64,000 nt of DNA from positions 558,001 to 622,000 of the forward strand of contig NZ_CP045293.1 in the NCBI RefSeq assembly GCF_009363075.1, read 5' to 3'. Made by a program: the position numbers and the translations under genes. Source of the stretch: Paenibacillus guangzhouensis. Lineage in GTDB: Bacteria; Bacillota; Bacilli; Paenibacillales; Paenibacillaceae. The notes below the pieces were generated by a model. That model was not told the origin of the DNA. It searched no databases and was given only the letters and a program-made list of their open reading frames with translations. This document shows positions 40,054 through 48,571 of the stretch, one piece after another (position 1 is the stretch's first letter; each line of letters starts with the position of its first letter).

Positions 40054-40139
40054 ATTAGCAAGGAGAGGGTTGAGTCATTATACATCTTAGAGAGAGATTC
40101 AAAGAAAAAAGTAAATGGAAGACCAGTTATCTGCTAACA

Positions 40140-40601
40140 GTGATGATTGCGATGATCTTCGTGCTCTCCCAAATGGGATGCAGTGCATCGGGGGAGAGCG
40201 GGAAGGTAGCGACACAGCAAGGTGCGAAGCAAACGGAGACAGCATCGAAGGGTGATCGGTTAGCGAAGGCTGCGCCGGCAACAATTACGGATGTACCAAC
40301 GGCTCTATCCGATATGACGAGCAAAGTGAAAGCGTACAAGCAGGCGATCGAGTCCGATCAAGTAGAGGACGCGAAAAAACTGGCAGACGAAATCGGCAGC
40401 TTATGGAATGCCGTGAAGTCTAAGCTTTCGGCTGATCTAGCTGAGGGACAGCAGACCATTCATGAAGATGTGAGTGCGCTAATGGAGGAGACCTATCAAG
40501 AGCTTTGGGATAAAGAGCGGCTCATTCTGCTAGATTATAAAATCTATCAAAATCTGCGAGATGTTAGACAAGCACAGGAAGATCAATCAACGAACAATTG
40601 A
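40140..40601 (+). CDS. Iron-regulated helical lipoprotein of unknown function
   Basis: From GTG 40140 this is a 153-residue protein with a hydrophobic start and a lipobox (SQMGC), then about 130 mostly helical, charged residues (SDMTSKVKAYKQAIESD, DEIGSLWNAVKSKL). I do not recognise the family. The signal peptide from GTG 40140 lacks the usual basic N-region, but the frame is open upstream to 40074. An ATT at 40077, well spaced from AAGGAGAGG (40060-40068), would add a basic stretch RERFKEKSKWK and give a complete lipoprotein signal. It is the first gene behind Fur box 2, 21 nt before the binding protein, so it likely assists iron or siderophore capture at the cell surface. Confidence 0.8.
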   Translation: MMIAMIFVLSQMGCSASGESGKVATQQGAKQTETASKGDRLAKAAPATITDVPTALSDMTSKVKAYKQAIESDQVEDAKKLADEIGSLWNAVKSKLSADLAEGQQTIHEDVSALMEETYQELWDKERLILLDYKIYQNLRDVRQAQEDQSTNN

Positions 40602-40622
40602 ACAAAGGAATGGTGAATAGCA

Positions 40623-41906
40623 ATGCAACCGGTATTCAGAAAAATAACGATATTTACAGTACTAGCAGCTCTTATGCTCACAGTATTTCCGATGGCTGCG
40701 ATGGCAGCTTCCAAGTCGATTCAAGTGACGGTGAATGGGAAGGCGCTTAAGTTCGATGTGGCACCGCAGGTGATCAGCGGGAGAACCTTTGTCCCGTACC
40801 TTACCATTGCCGAGAGTCTTGGCGGTACGGTGAAGTATGACGAGAAGACGAAGAAGGCGACCATCAATAAAGGAAACAGCAAGGTCGAAGTAACGGTTGG
40901 CAGCAAACAAGCAAAGATTAACGGTTCTTCCGTATCGCTAGAGGCGGCTCCTGTAAGCGTAAAAGGCGCTGTCATGGTTCCCCTTCGTTTCGTTGGTGAA
41001 TCGCTCGGCGTATGGGTGAATTGGAATAGTCAGCAATCGACAGCTGCATTGTTGACGAAGAAGACGGTTAGCCATGCCTTAGGTTCGACAACCTTGAACA
41101 CTGTACCAAAACGTGCAGTCGTTCTGTTCAACGGAGCGGTAGATATCTCTGTACTTCTAGGCGTTAAGCCTGTCGGCGCTGTTGAATCCTATGTACAGCA
41201 GCCATTCTATGATTACCTCCGTTCCGATCTGATCGGTACGAAGACATTGGGTGATGAGACGCAGCCAAATCTGGAAGCGATTGTTAAGTTGAAACCGGAC
41301 GTCATTATCGCAACCAAAGATCGTCACGAGAAAATCTATGATCAACTGAGCAAAATTGCGCCGACGATCGTAACGAAGGATCTTGCGGATTGGCAGGATA
41401 ATCTGAATATCGCGGCATCGATCTTCAATAAAGAAGACAAGGCGAATCAATTCCTTACGGAATGGAAAGCGCAAATCGCTGACTTCAAGAGTAAGTTATC
41501 TGCAAAGGATCGCGGAGCGGAAGTATCCGTCATCCGCATTAACCCGAACGGCAGTGCGCGTGCTTATAATACAGGATTTGCTTATCAAATTTTCCAAGAG
41601 CTAGGCTTCAAAGTGCCGAAAGAGCAGCTTGCAGCAAAGAAAGAAATCATTACGATCACGTCGAAAGAGCAGGTTAAACTGCTGGATGGCGATTACATCT
41701 TTGACTTTACGGTAGATTGGGACGGCGACGGCGCGGTGCTCAAGCTGCAGAAGGAATGGATCGACAGCCCGCTGTGGAAGAACTTGGACGCTGTGAAGAA
41801 CAAGAAATATTACAAAGTAAATGCGGTAACGTGGAACCTATCCGGCGGGGCGATTGCGGCAAAACGGATGTTGAATGACCTTTATTTCTACTTTGATTTG
41901 GAATAG
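40623..41906 (+). CDS. Siderophore-binding protein with N-terminal stalk domain
   Basis: This 427-residue secreted protein has a signal peptide cleaved after AMA (no lipobox Cys), a copper-amine-oxidase-N-type stalk domain (about 33-145; FVPYLTIAESLGGTVKYDEKTKKATI, VPLRFVGESLGVWVNWN), and a FhuD/FepB-type ferric-siderophore binding fold (about 150-427; PNLEAIVKLKPDVIIATKDRHEKIYDQLSKIAPTI split by the usual motifs). Binding proteins of Gram-positive bacteria are normally lipoproteins; the stalk domain may hold this one in the wall instead. The permeases follow 55 nt downstream, after a hairpin at 41919-41944. Confidence 0.9.
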   Translation: MQPVFRKITIFTVLAALMLTVFPMAAMAASKSIQVTVNGKALKFDVAPQVISGRTFVPYLTIAESLGGTVKYDEKTKKATINKGNSKVEVTVGSKQAKINGSSVSLEAAPVSVKGAVMVPLRFVGESLGVWVNWNSQQSTAALLTKKTVSHALGSTTLNTVPKRAVVLFNGAVDISVLLGVKPVGAVESYVQQPFYDYLRSDLIGTKTLGDETQPNLEAIVKLKPDVIIATKDRHEKIYDQLSKIAPTIVTKDLADWQDNLNIAASIFNKEDKANQFLTEWKAQIADFKSKLSAKDRGAEVSVIRINPNGSARAYNTGFAYQIFQELGFKVPKEQLAAKKEIITITSKEQVKLLDGDYIFDFTVDWDGDGAVLKLQKEWIDSPLWKNLDAVKNKKYYKVNAVTWNLSGGAIAAKRMLNDLYFYFDLE

Positions 41907-41918
41907 GTATATCACAGG

Positions 41919-41944
41919 AGAATGGGCTATTGGCCCATTCTTTT
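41919..41944 (+). promoter_or_regulatory. Hairpin between binding-protein and permease genes
   Basis: AGAATGGGC (41919-41927) pairs with GCCCATTCT (41933-41941), followed by TTTT. It looks like a partial terminator that would lower permease expression relative to the binding protein. Confidence 0.65.
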
Positions 41945-41961
41945 GCAATGTGTGAGAGAGG

Positions 41962-42975
41962 ATGAAGGACGGGATGCGAAATACAGCCGGTAAAATCCTT
42001 GGGCTGATGATCGGTCTGATTCTGCTGGGGATCAGCTTCGTCATGAGTATTCGATTTGGGTTTACGAAAATTTCTTGGGGAACTGTGCAGGCGGCCTTGC
42101 TGCATTATGACGAGACATCAATGGATCAGGTCGTCGTCCGCACGTCACGATTGCCGCGGGCCTTGATTGCGGCTGCGATTGGAGCAAGTCTGGCGGTTGC
42201 CGGCGTCATCATGCAAGCGGTCACCCGTAATCCGTTGGCATCGCCAAGCGTGTTAGGCGTCAACGCCGGGGCGAGCTTCACGATCGTGCTCTTCATTATC
42301 GTATTCGGATGGAGCGATATGAGGGCATTGGTGTGGATATCTTTTGCAGGAGCGGGACTAGCAGCGGGCACAGTCTACGTACTAGGATCCTTGAGTCGGG
42401 AGGGACTGTCGCCGCTTCGTGTCATTTTGGCCGGTTCGGCCATGATTGCATTATTTATGTCTGGGACCCAGGGGCTGCTCGTGTTCAATCAGAACGGATT
42501 GCAGGATGTGATGTTCTGGTTAGCAGGATCGATTGCCGCAAGAGATCTCAGCATGCAGCTCATCGTGCTGCCGTATCTTGCCATTGGTTGGATCACAGCA
42601 TTCTGTATTACCAGTCAATTGAATCTGATGGTGCTCGGTGAAGAGACGGCGAAGGGACTGGGGCAACGGACGGTGCGTTTCCAATTGATCGCCGGCGTTA
42701 TCGTTGTTTTGCTGGCAGGGGGTTCTGTAGCGGTCGCAGGACCGATTGCGCTCATTGGGATTATCGTGCCGCATATGGTTAGGTTTCTAGCGGGACATGA
42801 TCATCGCTGGCTTATTCCTTATTGCTTGGTGTATGGGGCAGTGCTGCTCCTGCTTGCGGATGTTGCGGCGAGGTTCGTTATTTTGCCGGAGGAAGTGCCA
42901 GTCGGAATTATGACGGCTGCCATTGGCGCGCCATTCTTCATTTATCTTGCTCGTAGGGAGATGAAGAGAGGATGA
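41962..42975 (+). CDS. FecCD-type iron-siderophore permease 1
   Basis: This 337-residue integral membrane protein has about nine or ten helices and the family motifs RLPRALIAAAIGASLAVAGV, TRNPLASPSVLGVNAGAS and GPIALIGIIVPHMVRFLAGHDHRWLIP. It forms one half of the FhuB/FhuG- or BtuC-type channel for ferric siderophores. ATG 41962 directly follows GAGAGG; ATG 41974 is an alternative. It overlaps the next permease by four bases (ATGA). Confidence 0.93.
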   Translation: MKDGMRNTAGKILGLMIGLILLGISFVMSIRFGFTKISWGTVQAALLHYDETSMDQVVVRTSRLPRALIAAAIGASLAVAGVIMQAVTRNPLASPSVLGVNAGASFTIVLFIIVFGWSDMRALVWISFAGAGLAAGTVYVLGSLSREGLSPLRVILAGSAMIALFMSGTQGLLVFNQNGLQDVMFWLAGSIAARDLSMQLIVLPYLAIGWITAFCITSQLNLMVLGEETAKGLGQRTVRFQLIAGVIVVLLAGGSVAVAGPIALIGIIVPHMVRFLAGHDHRWLIPYCLVYGAVLLLLADVAARFVILPEEVPVGIMTAAIGAPFFIYLARREMKRG

Positions 42976-44009
42976 AGCGAATGGTTAACAATAGGATGCA
43001 GCTTCATGACGGCAGGCGATTCCACCGTTCTACGAGACGAGCGTTGGTCGGGTTGTCCCTCGGTGCGCTGCTCGTCACGATCTTAAGCCTGTCGCTCGGT
43101 GATCAGCCTATTGGCTTCCTTCATGCGGTCCGCGCATTATGGGGCGAGGGGAATCCGGATCATGTACTCATCGTTCAGACGCTCCGAGCACCAAGAATTC
43201 TGGTTGCACTTATGGTGGGTGCTGCCTTTGCGGTGTCGGGTGCGATCCTGCAGGGGGTTATTCGCAATCCGCTAGCGGCACCGGATGTCGTGGGCATTAC
43301 GGGGGGCGCATCGGTCGGCGCCGTTGCGTTCATTACTTATATGCCGAGTACAGTGAGCATCCATTGGATGCCGATCGCCGCCATTGTCGGGGCCTTTATG
43401 GCGACGATGCTCATTTACTTCATCGCTTGGAAGCAAGGCGTGAATCCCTTAAGGCTCGTTCTTGTCGGAATTGGAATTTCTTCCTTACTGTCCGCGATGA
43501 CGTCATTTATGCTCGTATTTAGTCCGGCCTATTCGGCGAGCTCAGCATACATCTGGTTAACGGGCACCATATATGGTTCGACGTGGGTGCATGTCTGGGT
43601 ATTGGCTCCGTGGCTTGCGGTCTGCATCATCATGATGGGGTTTTCTATGAAAGCGATGAATTTGCAATTACTGACGGATGAGACGGCGATCGGGCTCGGT
43701 GGTCATGTCCAGCGATATCGGATCGTGCTGATCTTGATCAGCGTCTGCTTGGCAGGCGCCGCCGTGTCTGTGGGGGGCGTCATCGGGTTTGTTGGATTAA
43801 TTGCACCGCATGTCGCGCGAAAGCTGGTTGGGCCGATGTACAGCAGGTTGATACCGGTCTCCGCATTATTCGGGGCCATCGTGGTGGCCTTGGCCGATCT
43901 CGTAGGCCGAACGGCGTTTCTGCCGCTCGACATTCCGGTTGGCATATTCACATCGGGCATTGGCGCGCCCTTCTTCATTTATTTGCTGTATCGATCTCGT
44001 AGAAAGTAG
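42972..44009 (+). CDS. FecCD-type iron-siderophore permease 2
   Basis: This 345-residue integral membrane protein has the family motifs RAPRILVALMVGAAFAVSGA, IRNPLAAPDVVGITGGAS and GFVGLIAPHVARKLVGPMYSRLIP. Its start overlaps the stop of permease 1 (ATGA at 42972-42975), so translation is coupled. No FhuC-type ATPase gene follows: the next gene, 20 bp on, is convergent. The ATPase must come from another locus. Confidence 0.93.
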   Translation: MKRMVNNRMQLHDGRRFHRSTRRALVGLSLGALLVTILSLSLGDQPIGFLHAVRALWGEGNPDHVLIVQTLRAPRILVALMVGAAFAVSGAILQGVIRNPLAAPDVVGITGGASVGAVAFITYMPSTVSIHWMPIAAIVGAFMATMLIYFIAWKQGVNPLRLVLVGIGISSLLSAMTSFMLVFSPAYSASSAYIWLTGTIYGSTWVHVWVLAPWLAVCIIMMGFSMKAMNLQLLTDETAIGLGGHVQRYRIVLILISVCLAGAAVSVGGVIGFVGLIAPHVARKLVGPMYSRLIPVSALFGAIVVALADLVGRTAFLPLDIPVGIFTSGIGAPFFIYLLYRSRRK

Positions 44010-44029
44010 TACGGCCGGCTGGCATCTGC

Positions 44030-44917
44030 TTAGATGTTGTCTGTGTTCGGGAAAGGTTTGCTGCTGAGCACGCCAGATTTTCGCCAACCCGTTGGGGTGA
44101 CGCCGACGAACCGTTTGAATACCGTCGCGAAATGCTGGCTTGATTGATAGCCCAGACGATGTGAGATCTCCGTGATCGAATCCTTAGTTTCTGTTAGCTG
44201 TCGGCATGCCATCTTGACCCGTTGCCTTTCGATGAAGGTCATAGGCGGCTCACCGGTATACTCCTGAAAGGTGCGATAAAAGTGAGAGGCACTCACGCCA
44301 GCGGACGCGGCTAGTTCATCGACGGAGGGCCGCCATTCCGGCTCATGGCCGAGTCTTGCGATGATGCGATCGAATTGGAGCAGCAGATCATCGGCGACGC
44401 TCCGAGAACCGGTGACAGGCTGCGTGATCATGAGCAGCAAGTCAGTTAGCGCATGCCGGACCTTTGTGCTGCGCAGGAGACTTGCCTCCGTCAGCGCATG
44501 CTGGAGCTTTTTGAACGAATCGACGGGGTGTAGGCCGATCGGTATGACTCTTGGCAATTGCGCAAGTGATTGTTCGATCAGTCGGCACTCTTCGGACGGC
44601 AGCCGCAGCCAGCCTTCATGTTGGGGGGCGGTGATGATGACCCACCAGAATTTGCATGGTTCAATGACGTTGAAGCCGCCGCGATGCTTCTCCCCAGGGC
44701 GGGAGTAGAATAAGTCGCCCGCCTGCGTCTCATAGATGGCGTCCCCGATCGCCCAGCTGGCTTGGCCGCGTTCGATGAGGACGAATTCATAACAGCCGGG
44801 ATGCTCGTGTTCGAACAGCGGCATCGCTCGGCGAATTTCGTCGCTGCCGAACATAACGAATTCGGGGACGCTTAGAATCGGCGAATCGTTCTCGATATGA
44901 TAAGTCCAACGAGGCAT
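44030..44917 (-). CDS. AraC-family regulator with cupin domain
   Basis: This 295-residue regulator has an N-terminal cupin ligand-binding fold (about 20-115; HPGCYEFVLIERGQASWAIG, SRPGEKHRGGF) and a C-terminal AraC double helix-turn-helix (about 190-290; VSASHFYRTFQEYTGEPPMTFI, LGYQSSQHFATVFKRFVGVTPTGWR). AGAGGAGG lies upstream of its ATG. It diverges from the dioxygenase gene at 45048 with about 130 bp between, a common layout for a regulator and its target. The ligand is unknown. Confidence 0.9.
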   Translation of the reverse strand: MPRWTYHIENDSPILSVPEFVMFGSDEIRRAMPLFEHEHPGCYEFVLIERGQASWAIGDAIYETQAGDLFYSRPGEKHRGGFNVIEPCKFWWVIITAPQHEGWLRLPSEECRLIEQSLAQLPRVIPIGLHPVDSFKKLQHALTEASLLRSTKVRHALTDLLLMITQPVTGSRSVADDLLLQFDRIIARLGHEPEWRPSVDELAASAGVSASHFYRTFQEYTGEPPMTFIERQRVKMACRQLTETKDSITEISHRLGYQSSQHFATVFKRFVGVTPTGWRKSGVLSSKPFPNTDNI

Positions 44918-45047
44918 GGGGATCCTCCTCTAACGATGTTTCTTTACATACTCATATGTTTCTCATCCTACTTCGTAATCTTGCGAACGTCAATGGAGTC
45001 CATGCGAGGTTACTATGAGGTTAATCACATTATTGGAGGAGATCGCA

Positions 45048-45884
45048 TTGACATTACAAGCAGAACGTCAGTATAGGATTACAGCGCAAGATAAGGACAC
45101 TTTCGAACGGGACGGCTATTGGATTAGTCCGAAGTTAATTAATGATGAGCAGATTGAACGACTCCGGCAGGCGCATGAGCGGGTTTGGTCCGGACAATTC
45201 GACGGGGATGGGGAACCTATGAATCCCCTCTACCTCAGCAGCAACCCGGATGCGCTGCGTAAATTCGATAACGGCTGGTGGATTAATGATGAGGTGCGAA
45301 ATGTCGTGACCGATCCGTTGATCGGGCAGCTGTGCGCCGACTTATTAGACACCGATGAAATTCGTCTGTGGCATGACCAGGTGATCTATAAGCCGGGTGT
45401 TGGGGATAAGGCGACGGAATCCGGCAACGTTGGTTGGCATCAAGACTATGCATACTGGCAATGTTCGGACACGCCTGACATGATTACGGTGTGGATCGCG
45501 TTGCAGGATACCGATTTAACGAATGGCGGGATGATGACGATTCTGGGATCCCACAAATGGGGGATGATCCCAGATAGCAATTCCTTCTTCAATCAAGACA
45601 TGGTGCAGTTGAAGCAGAAATACTCTGGAGGACGGGATTGGATCGAAGAGCCTTGCATTCTCAAAGCGGGTCAAGCGAGCTTCCATCATGGGCTGACGTT
45701 CCATGGTTCAGGTCCGAATATGACGAATGATCCACGTCTGTCCGTTGTTGCGCATGTGATGAAGGGCGGAACTGGTTACCGTGCAGGCATTCAGCGTCAC
45801 GATAATATCCGATTGCTAGGACCTCGTCCGGTGAACGGGCAAGCGTTCGCCAATGATTACTTCCCGGTATTGTTTAAAAGATAA
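45048..45884 (+). CDS. Phytanoyl-CoA dioxygenase (PhyH) family protein
   Basis: This 278-residue protein belongs to the non-heme Fe(II)/2-oxoglutarate dioxygenases of the PhyH family. The iron-binding HxD motif is in NVGWHQDYAYW, the distal His is in FHHGLTFHGSGPN, followed by the Arg of NDPRLSVVAHVM that usually binds 2-oxoglutarate. Members hydroxylate small molecules; the substrate cannot be read here. The frame is open to ATG 45015, but GGAGGAG is positioned for TTG 45048, six bases away. It diverges from an AraC regulator with a cupin domain and is followed by a terminator. Confidence 0.85.
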   Translation: MTLQAERQYRITAQDKDTFERDGYWISPKLINDEQIERLRQAHERVWSGQFDGDGEPMNPLYLSSNPDALRKFDNGWWINDEVRNVVTDPLIGQLCADLLDTDEIRLWHDQVIYKPGVGDKATESGNVGWHQDYAYWQCSDTPDMITVWIALQDTDLTNGGMMTILGSHKWGMIPDSNSFFNQDMVQLKQKYSGGRDWIEEPCILKAGQASFHHGLTFHGSGPNMTNDPRLSVVAHVMKGGTGYRAGIQRHDNIRLLGPRPVNGQAFANDYFPVLFKR

Positions 45885-45894
45885 GCACATAGAC

Positions 45895-45925
45895 AAGACC
45901 CTGCCTGAATCGGCGGGGTCTTTTT
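45895..45925 (+). terminator. Terminator of dioxygenase gene
   Basis: AAGACCCTGCC (45895-45905) pairs with GGCGGGGTCTT (45912-45922), followed by T5. Confidence 0.88.
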
Positions 45926-45946
45926 GTATGCAAAGTGAGAGCGAAC

Positions 45947-45985
45947 AGACCGGATTCCTATGGATTTAGGGTTCTGGTCTTTTTT
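45947..45985 (+). terminator. Second terminator-like hairpin in tandem
   Basis: AGACCGGATTCC (45947-45958) pairs, with G-U pairs and one mismatch, with GGGTTCTGGTCT (45969-45980), followed by T6. It lies 22 bp after the first terminator. Confidence 0.65.
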
Positions 45986-46156
45986 ACATGTGGTTGGAAT
46001 GAAAGTTGATCAAGCCCTATTTTTCACAAAATATCCAAATCCATTAGAGGAATGCTGGGTATACTTGGAGAATAAATAGGATTGACGATGTTGACAAACC
46101 TATATTTACATCATGAAGGTAACAGCATTGAATTGATTATGGGAGGTTTTTTACGA

Positions 46157-48508
46157 ATGAAGAGGAGATTAGCCATTCTGTTGTCTGCGAGCATGCTGCT
46201 GGCGATGCCGGTATCGGCGTTTGCGCAAGAAGCGGACAAGTATGCAACGCGCGGGGACGTCGTGGATTATTTGCTGAATGCGGCGGATGATTACAATCCG
46301 GGTGTGAAGAAAGAAGATATCGTTAAGGGTGATGTCAAAGGGGATCTGAAGCTCGATCAATCGGTATCCCGAATCGAAGCGTTGATCATGCTTAGCCGCG
46401 CGTTCTCGAATCTACCTGCACCGCAGGGCAATGACCTGCGTGTGGGCAACTCGGCTGCAGTGTTTACGGATGTACCGAAATGGGCGCAAAATGACATTGC
46501 CAAGCTGGCGTCGGCTGGCATCTTGAGCGGTTATCCAGATGGCAAACTTGGTGTATCGGATCGCGTAACGAAGGATCAATTGCGTACTCTCGCAAATCGT
46601 ATTTTCGCGCTGAACGGCACGAATCCGCGTGATGATTACTATGAATTCATCAATAAGAAATGGTTGAATGCCTCGAAGATTCCTGCGGGCGAAATGGGCA
46701 ACGGCGTATTCAACGAACTCATGAATTCGAATGAAGTGAAAGTGAGTGGCATCATCAATGAGTTGGTGAAGCAGCAGAATCCAGCAGGCTCCAAGGAGCA
46801 GAAGATCGCGGATTTCTACAAGTCCGCTCTTGATACGAAGAGCCGTAACCAAGACGGCATCAAGCCGATTGCGCCGTACTTAACAGCGATTGACAAAGCG
46901 ACGACGATCAAGGAACTGTTCGAGGCGAACCATGAGATTAACAAAGCGACGGAAATGGGGCCTTTGCTCTCCTTCGGCGTGATGGCCGATGCAAAGAACA
47001 GCAGCGTTAATGCGCTTTATTTCATGGGGCTCGGGACGGGACTCGACAAGAACAGCTATGTCTCCGGCGATGAGAAGACTAAGAAAGTATACATCAATTA
47101 CATAACGAAGCTTTTCGTCCTATCAGGCGATAAAGAAGAATCCGCCAAAGCGCAGGCTGAAGCCGTATTTGCTTTTGAGAAAGAGCTGGCAATAGCATCG
47201 ATGGATGTTCAGGACAAAGGCAACGTGAACAAGTATTACAATCCATACACGAAGGATAAATTCATTGCTTTGTTCAAGACCGTCGATATGGCGAAAATGT
47301 TGAAAGATCTTCAATTGGATCAAGCCGATAAAATCATCGTGATGGATGTTGGGTTAGCGAACAAATCGGCAGAGCTTCTCACGGAGCAAAATTTGAATAC
47401 CCTCAAATCGTATGCCAAGTCAATGTTCTTAATGAAGACAGGCGGCATGCTATCGGCTGATTTCAGTGAAGCAAGCAATCAATTCAGCGCCGACCTGTAC
47501 GGCGTCGTTGGCGAGAAAACGGATGAGCAAATTGCAGTAAGCTCGACCAAAGAGATGATGAGCGAGTACCTCGGACAGGAGTTCGCGAAGCGCTACTTCA
47601 CGAAGGAAGCGAAGCAAGACGTCGAGAAAATGGTACAACAATTCATCGCGACGTACGAGAAGCGTATTCAAGCGTTAGATTGGATGTCTGATGCAACAAA
47701 GGCGAAAGCCATTAAGAAGCTAGAGAAAATGACGGTTAAGATCGGTTATCCGGATCAGTGGAGCAACGCGTTAGACAAGATCTCCATCAAGACGGCTGAA
47801 AATGGCGGATCCTTGTTCTCCAATACGGTTGCGATTACGAAAGCTTACACGGATATGATGAAAGCATCCCTTGGCAAAGAAGTAGATAAGAGCGCATGGA
47901 TTATGGCTGTGTACGACGTCAATGCCTATTATAATCCGGTGAACAACGAAATCGTGTTCCCGGCAGGAATTCTGCAAGCGCCGTTCTACGATATTCATGC
48001 GAAGCATGAGACGAATTTGGGTGCGATCGGCATGGTGATTGCGCACGAAATCAGCCACGCATTCGACAATTTGGGCTCTGCTTATGACGAGAATGGAAAC
48101 GCAGTGAACTGGTGGACGGAAGAAGACCTTAAGAAATTCCAAGAGAAATGTGCCGAAGTGATTCAGTTCTACGATCACATTGAAGTCGTTCCTGGCTCTT
48201 ACAATAACGGTCAGTTGACGGTTAGCGAGAACATTGCGGATATCGGTGGTATGGCGACATCCCTGCAAGTAGCATCCCAGCTTCCGAATCCGGACTATAA
48301 AGCATACTTCGAAGGCTATGCGACGATCTGGCGCTCCACCATGACCAAAGAAATCGCCGCTTATATGACGACGATCGACACGCACTCCGCGAATAAGGTT
48401 CGTGTCAACCGTACGATTTCGAACTTTGAAGAATTCTACAAAACGTATGGCGTGACAGCGAAGGATGCTCAATATGTGGCTCCTGAGGACCGCGTGAGCA
48501 TTTGGTAG
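46157..48508 (+). CDS. SLH-domain M13 family zinc metallopeptidase (PepO-like)
   Basis: This 783-residue secreted protein has a signal peptide (cleaved near AFA-QEA), one or two SLH-type segments (about 25-150; FTDVPKWAQNDIAKLASAGILSGYPDGKL), and then an M13 neprilysin-type peptidase. The zinc site is HEISH near 629 with the third ligand Glu in SENIADIGG near 691; the substrate-binding NAYYNP segment and the terminal VSIW are also present. M13 enzymes cleave oligopeptides. Start ATG 46157 follows GGGAGG; the longer frame from 46082 lacks a signal peptide at its start. The SLH part should bind secondary wall polymer and hold the enzyme at the surface. Confidence 0.9.
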   Translation: MKRRLAILLSASMLLAMPVSAFAQEADKYATRGDVVDYLLNAADDYNPGVKKEDIVKGDVKGDLKLDQSVSRIEALIMLSRAFSNLPAPQGNDLRVGNSAAVFTDVPKWAQNDIAKLASAGILSGYPDGKLGVSDRVTKDQLRTLANRIFALNGTNPRDDYYEFINKKWLNASKIPAGEMGNGVFNELMNSNEVKVSGIINELVKQQNPAGSKEQKIADFYKSALDTKSRNQDGIKPIAPYLTAIDKATTIKELFEANHEINKATEMGPLLSFGVMADAKNSSVNALYFMGLGTGLDKNSYVSGDEKTKKVYINYITKLFVLSGDKEESAKAQAEAVFAFEKELAIASMDVQDKGNVNKYYNPYTKDKFIALFKTVDMAKMLKDLQLDQADKIIVMDVGLANKSAELLTEQNLNTLKSYAKSMFLMKTGGMLSADFSEASNQFSADLYGVVGEKTDEQIAVSSTKEMMSEYLGQEFAKRYFTKEAKQDVEKMVQQFIATYEKRIQALDWMSDATKAKAIKKLEKMTVKIGYPDQWSNALDKISIKTAENGGSLFSNTVAITKAYTDMMKASLGKEVDKSAWIMAVYDVNAYYNPVNNEIVFPAGILQAPFYDIHAKHETNLGAIGMVIAHEISHAFDNLGSAYDENGNAVNWWTEEDLKKFQEKCAEVIQFYDHIEVVPGSYNNGQLTVSENIADIGGMATSLQVASQLPNPDYKAYFEGYATIWRSTMTKEIAAYMTTIDTHSANKVRVNRTISNFEEFYKTYGVTAKDAQYVAPEDRVSIW

Positions 48509-48529
48509 GAATAATTGTATAAACGCATG

Positions 48530-48559
48530 AAGCCAGATCCTTAGGGGTCTGGCTTTTTT
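48530..48559 (+). terminator. Terminator of M13 peptidase gene
   Basis: AAGCCAGATCC (48530-48540) pairs with GGGTCTGGCTT (48545-48555) around a short TTAG loop, followed by T6. The convergent regulator gene ends 12 bp further on. Confidence 0.9.
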
Positions 48560-48571
48560 GATCTGTCGTGC

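Noticed and set aside
47771-48472. 233-codon minus-strand frame opposite the M13 peptidase
   Set aside because: It covers the catalytic region of the peptidase on the other strand and shows no domain or ribosome-binding site.
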